Positions 16,599 to 24,575 of a stretch of 61,264 nt of DNA are shown here, in pieces (the first letter of the stretch is position 1; each line of letters starts with the position of its first letter). A program made the position numbers and the translations under genes. Location: assembly GCA_018649665.1 (NCBI GenBank), contig JABIHL010000124.1, positions 1-61,264 on the forward strand. The letters run 5' to 3'. Under the pieces are notes generated by a model. It saw only the letters and a program-made list of their open reading frames with translations, did not search any database and was not told the origin of the DNA. Source of the stretch: Chloroflexota bacterium (GTDB lineage: Bacteria > Chloroflexota > Dehalococcoidia > Lucifugimonadales > Lucifugimonadaceae).

Positions 16599-17040
16599 AC
16601 AGGCAACTTGCCCGCAGTGCGATGCTGTGTTTAAGTCGAGTCAGGGGCTGTCGGGTCATATGCGGTTCCGACACGGGAACGCCGAATGGTCGGATGCAGT
16701 TGATCGTGCGAAGGCACAGCGTATCGATACGCTTGCGTCGTTCTCAGGTATGCCGGGGCTTCCTCAGCCGACGCAGTTGCTGATCGCCAAACTTCATCGT
16801 AAATACACCGCTGGAAACAAGAGCGAACCACCCACCGATTGCGTACTGTGTGGTGCTGTCTGTAAAACCCCTCAGGGTCTATCTGGTCACATGCGTTACC
16901 GGCACGGATTTGGCGCCCAGAAAGCTGGTCCGAGATCGACCACCGACCTGGTGAGATACGTTCAAATGAACGAGATGCCAGAAGTAGTGCAAGAAGCTAT
17001 CTGGGAGAAGATCCTTCGCCTAGAAGGATTCCGCTGGTAG
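16582..17040 (+). CDS. Two-finger C2H2 zinc-finger protein
   Basis: A small basic protein with two canonical C-x2-C-x12-H-x4-H fingers. The first starts CPQCDAVF and the second CVLCGAVC, and both contain QGLSGHMR followed by RHG. The fingers are about 62 residues apart and a short tail follows. Such fingers bind DNA, RNA or protein. No ATG, GTG or TTG precedes the first finger in this frame: the next upstream stop is at 16558, and the GTG at 16627 would remove the first cysteine pair. An ATT at 16582, five bases after GGAAG, is a possible rare start; otherwise the gene has a broken or fused 5' end. It is convergent with the RHH-like gene. Confidence 0.65.
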   Translation: MSTASKQATCPQCDAVFKSSQGLSGHMRFRHGNAEWSDAVDRAKAQRIDTLASFSGMPGLPQPTQLLIAKLHRKYTAGNKSEPPTDCVLCGAVCKTPQGLSGHMRYRHGFGAQKAGPRSTTDLVRYVQMNEMPEVVQEAIWEKILRLEGFRW

Positions 17041-17043
17041 TCG

Positions 17044-17634
17044 CTAGGCGGCAGCGTTTACCAGTATTCGTTCATCGGCGAGAACCGCCCAAACGATCGA
17101 TGCTGCGTAGATCCCTCGCATATTGGAAGGTCCGCTTTGGGGCCACTGATCAAGAGCCTTCTTAAACTGGCTTTTGGGTATACGTACACCGCTCTCCACA
17201 ACTGATAGATAGCCTGCGGTGATCTCGTACGTGAAATATTGACCTCGCTTGGTCGATATCGAATGACTCGCACCCGCTTCTATCTGCTTCCACAGATCGT
17301 CGAACGCCAAAATAGACGTAGTAGGCGTTGAGAGCTGTGAAGTGGCTCTTTGGCGACGTGGAGCCTGATTCTCGGTCGTGTCTATACGTGGCGAGGGGCT
17401 GAATTGAATTACCGCAGACTCTTTTTCGGTTTCAATCTCCGAAACGCTGTTCTCAAGAGTTTGCTGGATGAACCTATCAATACTCATTCCGCGTTTGTGT
17501 GCCGCTTTCACTAGAGAGCGGTAGGACTTCTGGGATACATCGATGATGGGCATAGCGGTTTCTCGGGTTAGCTCCTCAAAAACGCTTTCCTTGTGGGGAG
17601 CCACTCGTTCAATACTGAACCTAAAACTGCCCAT
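17044..17634 (-). CDS. Unknown protein with RHH-like N-terminal segment
   Basis: A 196-residue protein I do not recognise. Residues about 30-65 (IDVSQKSYRSLVKAAHKRGM then SIDRFIQQTLE) resemble a ribbon-helix-helix/CopG-type DNA-binding fold. A linker rich in Ser, Thr and Pro follows. The C-terminal 80 residues (GQYFTYEITAGYL...WAVLADERI) form a compact alpha/beta region without a known match. The ATG at 17634 opens the frame, but Met28 (MPIIDVSQ) is another candidate start. The DNA just upstream carries TACATATAT direct repeats, so self-regulation is possible. No toxin partner is apparent; the convergent neighbour is the zinc-finger gene. Confidence 0.6.
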   Translation of the reverse strand: MGSFRFSIERVAPHKESVFEELTRETAMPIIDVSQKSYRSLVKAAHKRGMSIDRFIQQTLENSVSEIETEKESAVIQFSPSPRIDTTENQAPRRQRATSQLSTPTTSILAFDDLWKQIEAGASHSISTKRGQYFTYEITAGYLSVVESGVRIPKSQFKKALDQWPQSGPSNMRGIYAASIVWAVLADERILVNAAA

Positions 17635-17660
17635 ACATACATATATTTATACATATATAC
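17632..17660 (-). promoter_or_regulatory. AT-rich direct repeats upstream of the RHH-like gene
   Basis: Two perfect TACATATAT copies at 17638-17646 and 17650-17658, 12 bp apart, lie directly upstream of (and touching) the RHH-like start codon. RHH proteins typically bind short tandem or inverted repeats at their own promoters. This could be the operator or simply an AT-rich -10 region. Confidence 0.4.
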
Positions 17661-17823
17661 AGTGTGGAACTATACGTACACGTACATGAGGCGTAGCATC
17701 GTGCAGCCCGACGGTTTTGGGCATGAGGCGTCCGTACCAGAGCATTGATTTATTCTGAAAAACCGGTGAACGTCCTGAGGTCGAACCTCTCACGTAGATA
17801 TCGAAAGATAGGATGTTGAAAAC

Positions 17824-18759
17824 ATGACTAGTGCACGAGAAGGCGAACGAGTCGCCTACTTCAACGGTGAAATCATTCCTGAATCCGAGGTCAAAGTGCC
17901 TTTCAGGGATCGTGGCTTCAAATACGGCGATGCCGTGTTCGATATGACTCGAACGTTTGGCCATAAGATTTTCAAGCTCGAAACCCACATCAGCCGGTTT
18001 TACAACTCGCTCAAGTACGTCGATATCGACCCCGGCATGACCGAAGCCGAGATGGTCGCCAAGACCCGAGAGGTTTTGGCAGCCAATCTGCACTTGCTCG
18101 GACCTGACGAAGATTTCTGGGTAGGACAGCGAATTTCACGCGGAGTTGATCTCGTTGGTGGCGACATGTGGGAGACTGCTGGCGGCCCGAACGTGATTAT
18201 CGAGTGCGCACCGCTTCCTCTGAAGCCTCGCGCACGGCTATACAAAGACGGAATCGACGTACTTGTCCCTTCTGTACGCCGAACTCCCCCTGAATCTCTA
18301 AGCCCGCGAGCAAAGTCGCACAACTATCTCAACTTGATTATGGCCGATATGGAAGCCAAGTCACAGGATCCCGAGTCTTGGGCGATTTTGCTTGATACTC
18401 GAGGATTTCTCACTGAAGGCATCGGGTCGAACATCTTCACGATCAAAGATGGTGTGATGTACACCCCACAAGAGCAGTACGTGCTCGGTGGAATTTCTCG
18501 TGAAACCGCAATCGAGATGGCAGGACGGCTCGATATTCCGGTTGTGACCAAAGATATCGACATGTTCGATGCGATGACAGCCGATGAAATCTTCCTAACT
18601 TCGACATCGCTCTGCATCTGCGGAGTGCGCTCGTTCCAAGGTCGCCAAATTGGTGATGGCACAGCTGCCGGACCAATCACGAAAGCGTTGATGAACGAAT
18701 ACGTCGATTTTGTTGAGTTCGACTGGATCGGTCAGTACCTGAAGCGACTAGAGGATTAG
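17824..18759 (+). CDS. Class IV aminotransferase (branched-chain / D-amino-acid aminotransferase family)
   Basis: A 311-residue PLP enzyme of fold type IV, which moves an amino group between branched-chain or D-amino acids and 2-oxo acids. The start region VAYFNGEIIPESEVKVPFRD and YGDAVFDMTRTF are typical. The PLP lysine lies in RAKSHNYLN. ILLDTRGFLTEGIGSNIFTI matches the conserved E-G-S-N-F block, and VLGGISRETAIEMA and FLTSTS complete the phosphate-binding region. Subtype (IlvE, Dat or omega-transaminase) is not resolved. It is first in an operon with a beta-lactamase-like hydrolase (12 bp on) and a DMT transporter, suggesting metabolism of an amino compound. Confidence 0.87.
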   Translation: MTSAREGERVAYFNGEIIPESEVKVPFRDRGFKYGDAVFDMTRTFGHKIFKLETHISRFYNSLKYVDIDPGMTEAEMVAKTREVLAANLHLLGPDEDFWVGQRISRGVDLVGGDMWETAGGPNVIIECAPLPLKPRARLYKDGIDVLVPSVRRTPPESLSPRAKSHNYLNLIMADMEAKSQDPESWAILLDTRGFLTEGIGSNIFTIKDGVMYTPQEQYVLGGISRETAIEMAGRLDIPVVTKDIDMFDAMTADEIFLTSTSLCICGVRSFQGRQIGDGTAAGPITKALMNEYVDFVEFDWIGQYLKRLED

Positions 18760-18771
18760 GTTCAAGCAAAC

Positions 18772-19920
18772 ATGACCAAAAACCTCTACCTACCGCCTCA
18801 GGGCGAGTGGGAACGGCGTGATGCTTCGTCGGTGGGCGTCGATCAGTCGAAACTCGACGAAGCAGTCCAATTCGCCAAAGATAACGAGATCAACTGGCCG
18901 ATGGACCCCAGCAAAGGCCAAGTCGGTGAAGATGCTTCGGAGTGGGCAGCCAAACTCGGGCCGTACAAGGACCGGGGCGGCCCTGCTGGCGTTGTTATCA
19001 AAGACGGCTACATCGTTGCTGAGTGGGGCGACCTAGAACGGGTTGATCTCACGTTCAGCGCTACTAAAAGCTACGTAGCCACGATGGCAGGGCTTGCGTT
19101 CGACAAGGGCATGATTAAAAGCACGTCTGACGCTGTAATTGACTACGAAAACGGTAAATCGATCACGATGGTCAATTCAGGCGAGCCGGTCGACGGCTTC
19201 GATACCGACCACAACCGTGGGATCACGTGGGAGCATCTTCTTCAGCAGACATCTGAATGGGAAGGAACGCTCTACACCAAGCCCGATATCGTCGATTGGA
19301 ATCGAAACCTCGATCCTGAGGGTATGGGCGCTTCTGGCGACTTCACACGACGTACGAGACAGGTTCCCGGCGGTCACTGGGAATACAACGATGTTCGAGT
19401 GAATCGAACAGCGCTGGCGTTATTGGCAGTTTGGGGAGAGCCGCTTCCCGACATCCTTACTCGTGAGGTAATGAATCCCATCGGTTCGTCAGGCACTTGG
19501 GAATGGCACGGTTACGGCGATCATTCAACGGTGAATCTCGATGGATTAGTGACTGAGTCGGTCTCAGGTGGAGCCCATTGGGGTGGTGGATTATGGGTCG
19601 ACACTCTCGATCACGCTCGTTTTGGCATGCTTTACCTGAACCGTGGTCGCTGGGGTGATAAGCAGATCATTTCCGAGAAGTGGATAGACATGATGACCGT
19701 TCCGTGCGATCAGAACGATCAATATGGCTACATGTGGTGGCTCAATACAGGTCACGTTCGTTACGGCAAGCACGCCTCTGAAGCTACGTTTGCCGCATCT
19801 GGAGCTGGCGGTAACTGCGTGGTGATTGATCCTGAGAAGGATCTGATCGTGGTAACGAGATGGTGCCAAGATGTTGCGGGCGTAGTTGATCTGGCGGCTC
19901 AAGCGGTGGGTTCTAACTAA
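18772..19920 (+). CDS. Serine hydrolase, class C beta-lactamase / esterase family
   Basis: A 382-residue member of the penicillin-binding-protein-like serine hydrolases. The nucleophile motif S-x-x-K is SATK (in LTFSATKSYVA), the second motif Y-x-N fits EYNDVRVN, and the third KTG-equivalent is likely HWGGGLW. Members include esterases, amidases and D-aminopeptidases. No signal peptide is seen, which argues for a cytoplasmic esterase or amidase over a periplasmic beta-lactamase. It lies between the aminotransferase and the DMT exporter, so hydrolysis of an amide or ester of an amino compound is plausible; this is inference. Confidence 0.82.
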   Translation: MTKNLYLPPQGEWERRDASSVGVDQSKLDEAVQFAKDNEINWPMDPSKGQVGEDASEWAAKLGPYKDRGGPAGVVIKDGYIVAEWGDLERVDLTFSATKSYVATMAGLAFDKGMIKSTSDAVIDYENGKSITMVNSGEPVDGFDTDHNRGITWEHLLQQTSEWEGTLYTKPDIVDWNRNLDPEGMGASGDFTRRTRQVPGGHWEYNDVRVNRTALALLAVWGEPLPDILTREVMNPIGSSGTWEWHGYGDHSTVNLDGLVTESVSGGAHWGGGLWVDTLDHARFGMLYLNRGRWGDKQIISEKWIDMMTVPCDQNDQYGYMWWLNTGHVRYGKHASEATFAASGAGGNCVVIDPEKDLIVVTRWCQDVAGVVDLAAQAVGSN

Positions 19921-19926
19921 CCACCA

Positions 19927-20907
19927 ATGAAAACGTCCCCATCTGAACATGCGCCTAAGGCGTCAGTTTCTATCGAAAAAATCGAACGACAACCGCTTTC
20001 TATGAAAGCAGGTGCGTTCGCTTTATTACTTGCGATTTTGTGGGCCGGGAACCCAGTTGCCAACAAGGCTGGTCTCGATGACGCGGGTCCGCTGAGGCTT
20101 GGCTATCTTCGATTTATACTCGGTGCAATCGTAGTACTGATCTACGCGATCGCAACGAAGCAATCGTTCAGGATCAAGAGGCGTGAGTGGGTTCCACTCG
20201 GCTTGCTCGGATTGCTGTTTACCGTTCAATTGGCGTTTATGAATGTTGGGCAGGATTACACATCGGCAGGGCACGCTGTGGTCGTCACGACGACGTTCCC
20301 GCTTTGGACGGGGGTCTTTGCACACTTTTTCGTGCCTGGTGATCGAATGTCGCGGTCAAGAACATTCGGAACATTAGTCGCCTACTTAGGGGTCGTGGCG
20401 GTTTTCTATAAGGGATTCGCCGACTCGAGTTCTGACTTTCTGATCGGTGATCTCCTCTTGCTTGGTTCTGCGGTGTTGCTTGGCGGGCGTCAGGTGCTTC
20501 TATCGCAGTTGGGGCAGGGAATAGACCAACACAAATTACTGATGGCTCAGAGTGTATTTGGGATTGTCACGTTTGTGATAGCGAGCCTGATGTTTGAAGG
20601 CGACGAGGCGTTTACTGTTACAACTCGCTTGGTTGTTGCGCTTCTCTACACAGGTGTGTTGATAGCGGGACTGGGCTTCATTGGCCAAACGTGGCTACTG
20701 AAGCGATATCTGCCATCTCGGGTAACCGTCTTATCGCTCAGTCAGCCAATATTCGGTGTTTTGTTCAGCTGGTGGATTCTTGGCGAATCGATCGGCGGCG
20801 AGCTGTACATTGGCGCGGTTCTGGTCGTAATTGGCTCAGCACTCGCTCAGCGACGTGGCAAGTCTAAAACTAAGCTGCCAAAACCTGCTGGTGACGCTTC
20901 TCGATAA
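19927..20907 (+). CDS. EamA/DMT-family transporter
   Basis: An integral membrane protein of 326 residues with about ten hydrophobic helices arranged as two EamA repeats. The first contains LLAILWAGNPVANKAG near residue 38 and the second LLLGSAVLLGGRQVL near residue 178; the last helix precedes a short basic tail. The family exports or imports amino acids, purines and other small metabolites across the inner membrane. It starts 6 bp after the beta-lactamase-like gene and ends the operon. Its last 38 bp overlap the convergent receiver gene. Confidence 0.85.
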   Translation: MKTSPSEHAPKASVSIEKIERQPLSMKAGAFALLLAILWAGNPVANKAGLDDAGPLRLGYLRFILGAIVVLIYAIATKQSFRIKRREWVPLGLLGLLFTVQLAFMNVGQDYTSAGHAVVVTTTFPLWTGVFAHFFVPGDRMSRSRTFGTLVAYLGVVAVFYKGFADSSSDFLIGDLLLLGSAVLLGGRQVLLSQLGQGIDQHKLLMAQSVFGIVTFVIASLMFEGDEAFTVTTRLVVALLYTGVLIAGLGFIGQTWLLKRYLPSRVTVLSLSQPIFGVLFSWWILGESIGGELYIGAVLVVIGSALAQRRGKSKTKLPKPAGDASR

Positions 20908-21250
20908 GCGAGCGCACTACTTCGACGTCTAGGCTGCGTTTCGGGTAAAACGCTGCGGCTCCTGCTTCTTGAGCAAGGCTTTCGTACTCGTCGTCCTGTT
21001 TCATTGAAGTCAACACAACTACAGCGAGTGGATCGACTTCTAGAATTGTGCTTACCGCCTCGAAGCCGTTCATCCTAGGCATCTGCACGTCCATGATTAC
21101 GGCATCAGGAAGAAGTTCCTGATACGAACCAGCGGCATCGGCACCGTCTTCTCGTTCAGCGACAACCTCGAATCCCCCCGCCTTATCGAGCATTGCTCGG
21201 ATAATGTCACGGAAAATAGGTTGGTCGTCGATTAGAAGAACTCGGTACAT
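20870..21250 (-). CDS. Receiver-only response regulator
   Basis: A single-domain CheY-like receiver of 126 residues with no output domain. It has the acidic pair Asp8-Asp9, the phospho-acceptor Asp54 (MDVQMP), Thr81 (LTS) and Lys104 (YPKRSL). The sequence style (DDQPIFR, MDVQMPRMNG) is that of NarL/DesR-type receivers, which normally carry a LuxR helix-turn-helix that is absent here. It lies 140 bp downstream of a NarX-like kinase gene and resembles the receiver on the other side of that kinase. It overlaps the convergent DMT transporter by 38 bp. Confidence 0.85.
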   Translation of the reverse strand: MYRVLLIDDQPIFRDIIRAMLDKAGGFEVVAEREDGADAAGSYQELLPDAVIMDVQMPRMNGFEAVSTILEVDPLAVVVLTSMKQDDEYESLAQEAGAAAFYPKRSLDVEVVRSLIEKRHQQVLAA

Positions 21251-21390
21251 GTGCTGCTCTTGTCGCGCTAAAGGGGGGCTGTTCGTTTGATCTAATTTGA
21301 TACTACGAACGTTCGAGCGTCACGTGAATAGCCGATGGTTTAACCGACCCTGAGGGATTATGCGCGTAGGCCGTTAGGGTTCGCCACAGG

Positions 21391-22920
21391 CTAGGCTGCA
21401 GAAGCCTGTTCGCCAGTTCCGCCAATTACGTTAGGGGATTCATTTAGTGAGGAGTCGTCAGCTGTCGCCGATGACTGTGGAACTTCGAACGGAATTGTTA
21501 GTTTGAGGTTCGTTCCAACGCCGGGCGCAGAATCGATATCTAGGGTGGCGCTCATTGCATCGGCATAATCACCGATGTTCACCATGCCCAGGCCAGTCTG
21601 GCGCAGCGTGGCGGGATCAAATCCTTTGCCGTCGTCGGACACAGTCATGACTAACTGCTGATCGATTTCGTCGTAGTCCCATGAAACCTTACAAATGGTT
21701 GCCTCGGCATGTTTGGCTACATTACCCATCGCAAGTTCTGCGACTCGGTACACGCCAAGCCGGATATTGTCGGGAATTACTGATGTTCCCGCTGGCTCAA
21801 GACTCACTGCTGCTTCGTTTGATGTGTACTCGACTGGGATCATCGATTCGTAGAAGTTCCTGAGCGATCGAAGTCCTACGGCAGCGCCAACTCGAACAAT
21901 GCTCGGGTGGAGTCGGTGTGCAATTCCTCGAATATCGTCTTCGCGAATGTTGTCGAGTTCCTGAGTGATTTTGTCGAGTTCTTCGAGTTGGTCGGGAATG
22001 GATTCTGCGTTCGTTTCTCTGAACTGAATCATCTGCATCCATATGGCAAATAGTTTCGATTGCACGGTGCCATGCAGCTCTTCGGCAATCGCTCGTTTTG
22101 TGCTGTCGGCAGCTTGAACCATTCGTTCTCGTGACTCGCGTACTGCAATGTTTTGAATTGCCAGTGCCTTGTTTGCTCGTTCTAAGCGACGTTGCGCCCT
22201 GCCAGATGCCCAGTGAAGGACTAGAAGAACTAGGATCATCCCTGCGTTGAACACACCCGCAATGATCCATACGCTCTTGTTGGCGATAGCGAGATCGGTA
22301 CCGACGTCGGTTGTGATTGCGGCGACCATCAGAGTTCGAGAACTTCGACCGTTGCCGGGGGGCTGATCCCAAATCAACTTATATGTTTGGAGAAGATTTG
22401 CTTGAACACCGAGTCGTTGAAATGCAGCATCAGGTTCCATGTGAATCGATGACGGCCTGTTGTGGCGGGCGTCATCGAAAGCGGTAAGCATCGAACCTTC
22501 GAGTGCTGGTGCAGTGCCGCTTGTAGCGTAAAGAGGATCGCCAGTAAGCGTGTATAGATCGAGTCGTTGAGCATGCACACCGAACAACGCACGTTTCATG
22601 AGAGCGTCGAACGAATCGGCGGCTACAGCGTCATCCAAACGATCTCGGGCACCGAGTCCAGTTATTTCTGCATCACCGAAATGGATTACCGAAGCAAATC
22701 TGTCGATATCTTGTATTTGTCGTTGGCTAATGCCGCTGAGAGCATTTTGTGGGAGCAAGCTTGAGCCGAAGGCGATAATAGCGCCCGTCATTACCGTAAT
22801 GGCGACGATGCCAATTACGAGAGGGCTTTGGAAAATACCGCGGCTAGGTGCATTCGTTTCAGAGTTAGATTCAGTCGCCGATTGATTCATATGATCTTTG
22901 GTACCGAGATTCCGATTCAA
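21391..22920 (-). CDS. NarX-like membrane sensor histidine kinase (HisKA_3)
   Basis: A 509-residue kinase with two membrane helices (about 30-52 and 220-240) enclosing an extracytoplasmic sensor region of about 165 residues with no recognised fold. A HisKA_3 dimerisation domain follows, with IAEELHGTVQSKL (His about residue 283). The short HATPase_c domain has NVAKHAEA, DDGKGF and TGLGMVNI. The C-terminal 30 residues are a flexible Ser/Asn-rich tail. The frame opens at TTG 22920, but ATG 22890 (Met11) is an equally good start. Such kinases normally pair with NarL-type regulators; here both neighbours on the same strand are receiver-only proteins. Confidence 0.87.
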   Translation of the reverse strand: MNRNLGTKDHMNQSATESNSETNAPSRGIFQSPLVIGIVAITVMTGAIIAFGSSLLPQNALSGISQRQIQDIDRFASVIHFGDAEITGLGARDRLDDAVAADSFDALMKRALFGVHAQRLDLYTLTGDPLYATSGTAPALEGSMLTAFDDARHNRPSSIHMEPDAAFQRLGVQANLLQTYKLIWDQPPGNGRSSRTLMVAAITTDVGTDLAIANKSVWIIAGVFNAGMILVLLVLHWASGRAQRRLERANKALAIQNIAVRESRERMVQAADSTKRAIAEELHGTVQSKLFAIWMQMIQFRETNAESIPDQLEELDKITQELDNIREDDIRGIAHRLHPSIVRVGAAVGLRSLRNFYESMIPVEYTSNEAAVSLEPAGTSVIPDNIRLGVYRVAELAMGNVAKHAEATICKVSWDYDEIDQQLVMTVSDDGKGFDPATLRQTGLGMVNIGDYADAMSATLDIDSAPGVGTNLKLTIPFEVPQSSATADDSSLNESPNVIGGTGEQASAA

Positions 22921-23073
22921 TAAGTCTTACTACGCATTAATTTGTGCTCGCGTGCGACTAGCTTATTGCTGAATAGCGAAAGAGATCAGTGACCAAGTAC
23001 GCACGTAGAGTGTGGGTTAATACGCGCGCTAAAAATTTTCACCGGCCTTTTAGAAATCGTCGATCTATATCGA

Positions 23074-23105
23074 GCAAAAAATAAGCTCCGAGAAACTCGG
23101 AGCTT
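23074..23105 (-). terminator. Rho-independent terminator after the receiver gene
   Basis: Read on the minus strand, a perfect 10-bp stem AAGCTCCGAG / CTCGGAGCTT with a TTT loop is followed by ATTTTTTGC. It sits 24 bp after the stop of the receiver gene at 23129, so this receiver is probably transcribed apart from the downstream kinase. Confidence 0.85.
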
Positions 23106-23128
23106 GTTCATTCATATGTGCCTGAAAC

Positions 23129-23584
23129 TTACGCAGCGATGGCGTCGTTACCACCTGAAGGTCCGCCGCCTACTAGGCTTCGGAGCATCGAAACGTTGAG
23201 GTTTCTCTTCGGTACGAATCCTCGTGCGCCGATCTCTCGTGCAAGTGTTGGGTACTCAGAATCTGAGCCCATGCTAGTTAGCACCACGTTTGCCTGAGGG
23301 TGTCGGGAGAGGATACGTCGAGTTGCTTCGACACCGCTCATGTCGCCCATCTGAACGTCCATCACCACGATGTCAGGATTCAGCTTGCTCATCATCTCGA
23401 GAGCATGCATGCCATCGGTTGCTTCACCGATCACTTCGCAAGCACCGTCTCGTTCGAGAACTGACTTTGCGACGTTTCGGAATACCGGCTGATCGTCTAC
23501 CAATAGAACAGAAATGGATTTGAATTCTGCAGTTGATTCATTCTGGAAAAAATTGAGTAATTCGCCCATTGTCGTTGCATCCAT
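23129..23584 (-). CDS. Receiver-only response regulator with N-terminal extension
   Basis: A 151-residue single-domain receiver with a 22-residue N-terminal extension. The acidic pair is Asp30-Asp31 and the phospho-acceptor is Asp76 (MDVQMG). LTS and the lysine in VPKRNL complete the active site. It has no helix-turn-helix. It resembles the receiver at 20870-21250 throughout, including DDQPVFR, MDVQM and the PKR motif, and is probably its paralogue. A strong terminator separates it from the NarX-like kinase gene that follows on the same strand. It could act as a phosphate sink, a switch on a protein partner or a diffusible signal for another regulator. Confidence 0.85.
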   Translation of the reverse strand: MDATTMGELLNFFQNESTAEFKSISVLLVDDQPVFRNVAKSVLERDGACEVIGEATDGMHALEMMSKLNPDIVVMDVQMGDMSGVEATRRILSRHPQANVVLTSMGSDSEYPTLAREIGARGFVPKRNLNVSMLRSLVGGGPSGGNDAIAA

Positions 23585-23813
23585 CTCTAGTTCGTAGCGG
23601 TTGGCTGAATTCAGTTCCCGTTAGGTTCGGGGCTGCCAGCAGTTGATGCATTTAATTTATGTCCGTAGCCACAGAACAAGGCAGTGGGCAAGCACTTGAT
23701 CGTCTTGGGGTTAACGCTCATCCGAGGTGTCGTGTTTCTCGGAATGGACACTAAGTGATGCTGCGCGTTGGGCGTTTTATGGGGATCGATATAGGTAGAA
23801 TTCTCGCTGCACT

Positions 23814-24536
23814 ATGCCAGATACAAAGCCCAGTACAGAAAATACCGAACCTACTAAAGGGTTCGCACAAACAGCTGAGACTTCAGGAATCACACGTCTA
23901 AGTAAGACCGATAGTGAGACTGAAGGCGATCATCTGCGGCGTGTTGCCGACGAGTTAAGTGGATCGGGAGAAGAACGACTGGGCAAACTCAGAGCGATGC
24001 TTTCGAGCAGAGACTCCAACGAACAGGTAGCGGCTGCTCGTGAGCTTGGGAAGATCGGATCACTGAAAGCGGTTCAAATGCTTCGTGATCTTCTGGTGTC
24101 TAGTCACGAGGTGTCGTGGCAACTCGCCATACATGGCCTACGAGTAGGCGGATCGCGTGAAGGATGGCTGTGCCTTGAAGGTGTGGCGCAGGAAGATGCG
24201 TTACAGCTTGCTTCTGACAATCGAAGGATTTCCGACATGTCGTTCAGGCGGCTGATGTCGATGGGGCGCACAAAGATGATGGATCGATTGTTCAGGGCTG
24301 CCGATGGTCATTCAAGATCGATTCCTGGAGTTGTTGCCAAGAAATTCTCTGTGGATGCGGTTGCGACTCTACCTGCAATGCACAAAGGCGTGATGGAACA
24401 TCGCCTTGGATTACTCAATGGTGCATCGGCGACACCTTCCGATACGGCAGAGGCTCTGAGCATCGAACTTTCGATGGTTCGGACGCTCGAATTGGAGAGC
24501 TGGCAGGCGATTCATTCTCCTACAGAGTTCGGGTAG
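23814..24536 (+). CDS. HEAT-repeat protein with sigma-region-4-like C-terminus
   Basis: A 240-residue protein without a recognised family. Residues 1-45 are polar and probably disordered. A HEAT/armadillo-like pair of repeats spans about 55-125 (VAAARELGKIGSLKAVQMLR and a second helix pair). The C-terminal 40 residues (MEHRLGLLNGASATPSDTAE, then ALSIELSMVRTLE) closely follow the pattern of sigma-70 region 4, including the R-L-GLL-G turn and a helix-turn-helix with a recognition-helix-like end. It might bind promoters or RNA polymerase. It lies 39 bp before an MFS transporter gene, with a small hairpin between. Confidence 0.65.
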   Translation: MPDTKPSTENTEPTKGFAQTAETSGITRLSKTDSETEGDHLRRVADELSGSGEERLGKLRAMLSSRDSNEQVAAARELGKIGSLKAVQMLRDLLVSSHEVSWQLAIHGLRVGGSREGWLCLEGVAQEDALQLASDNRRISDMSFRRLMSMGRTKMMDRLFRAADGHSRSIPGVVAKKFSVDAVATLPAMHKGVMEHRLGLLNGASATPSDTAEALSIELSMVRTLELESWQAIHSPTEFG

Positions 24537-24551
24537 CCCGCCTTCTCCGTA

Positions 24552-24570
24552 CGGCAGGCATATACTGCCG
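24552..24570 (+). promoter_or_regulatory. Hairpin directly before the MFS transporter start
   Basis: CGGCAG, a 7-base loop and CTGCCG form a 6-bp stem ending 5 bp before the TTG start at 24576, where a ribosome-binding site would lie. It could limit translation initiation of the transporter or end the upstream message weakly, since no T-tract follows. Confidence 0.35.
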
Positions 24571-24575
24571 AAGTA

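Noticed and set aside
21797-22372. 191-codon ORF inside the NarX-like kinase in another frame
   Set aside because: Arg/Ser/His-rich shadow of a well-supported kinase domain.
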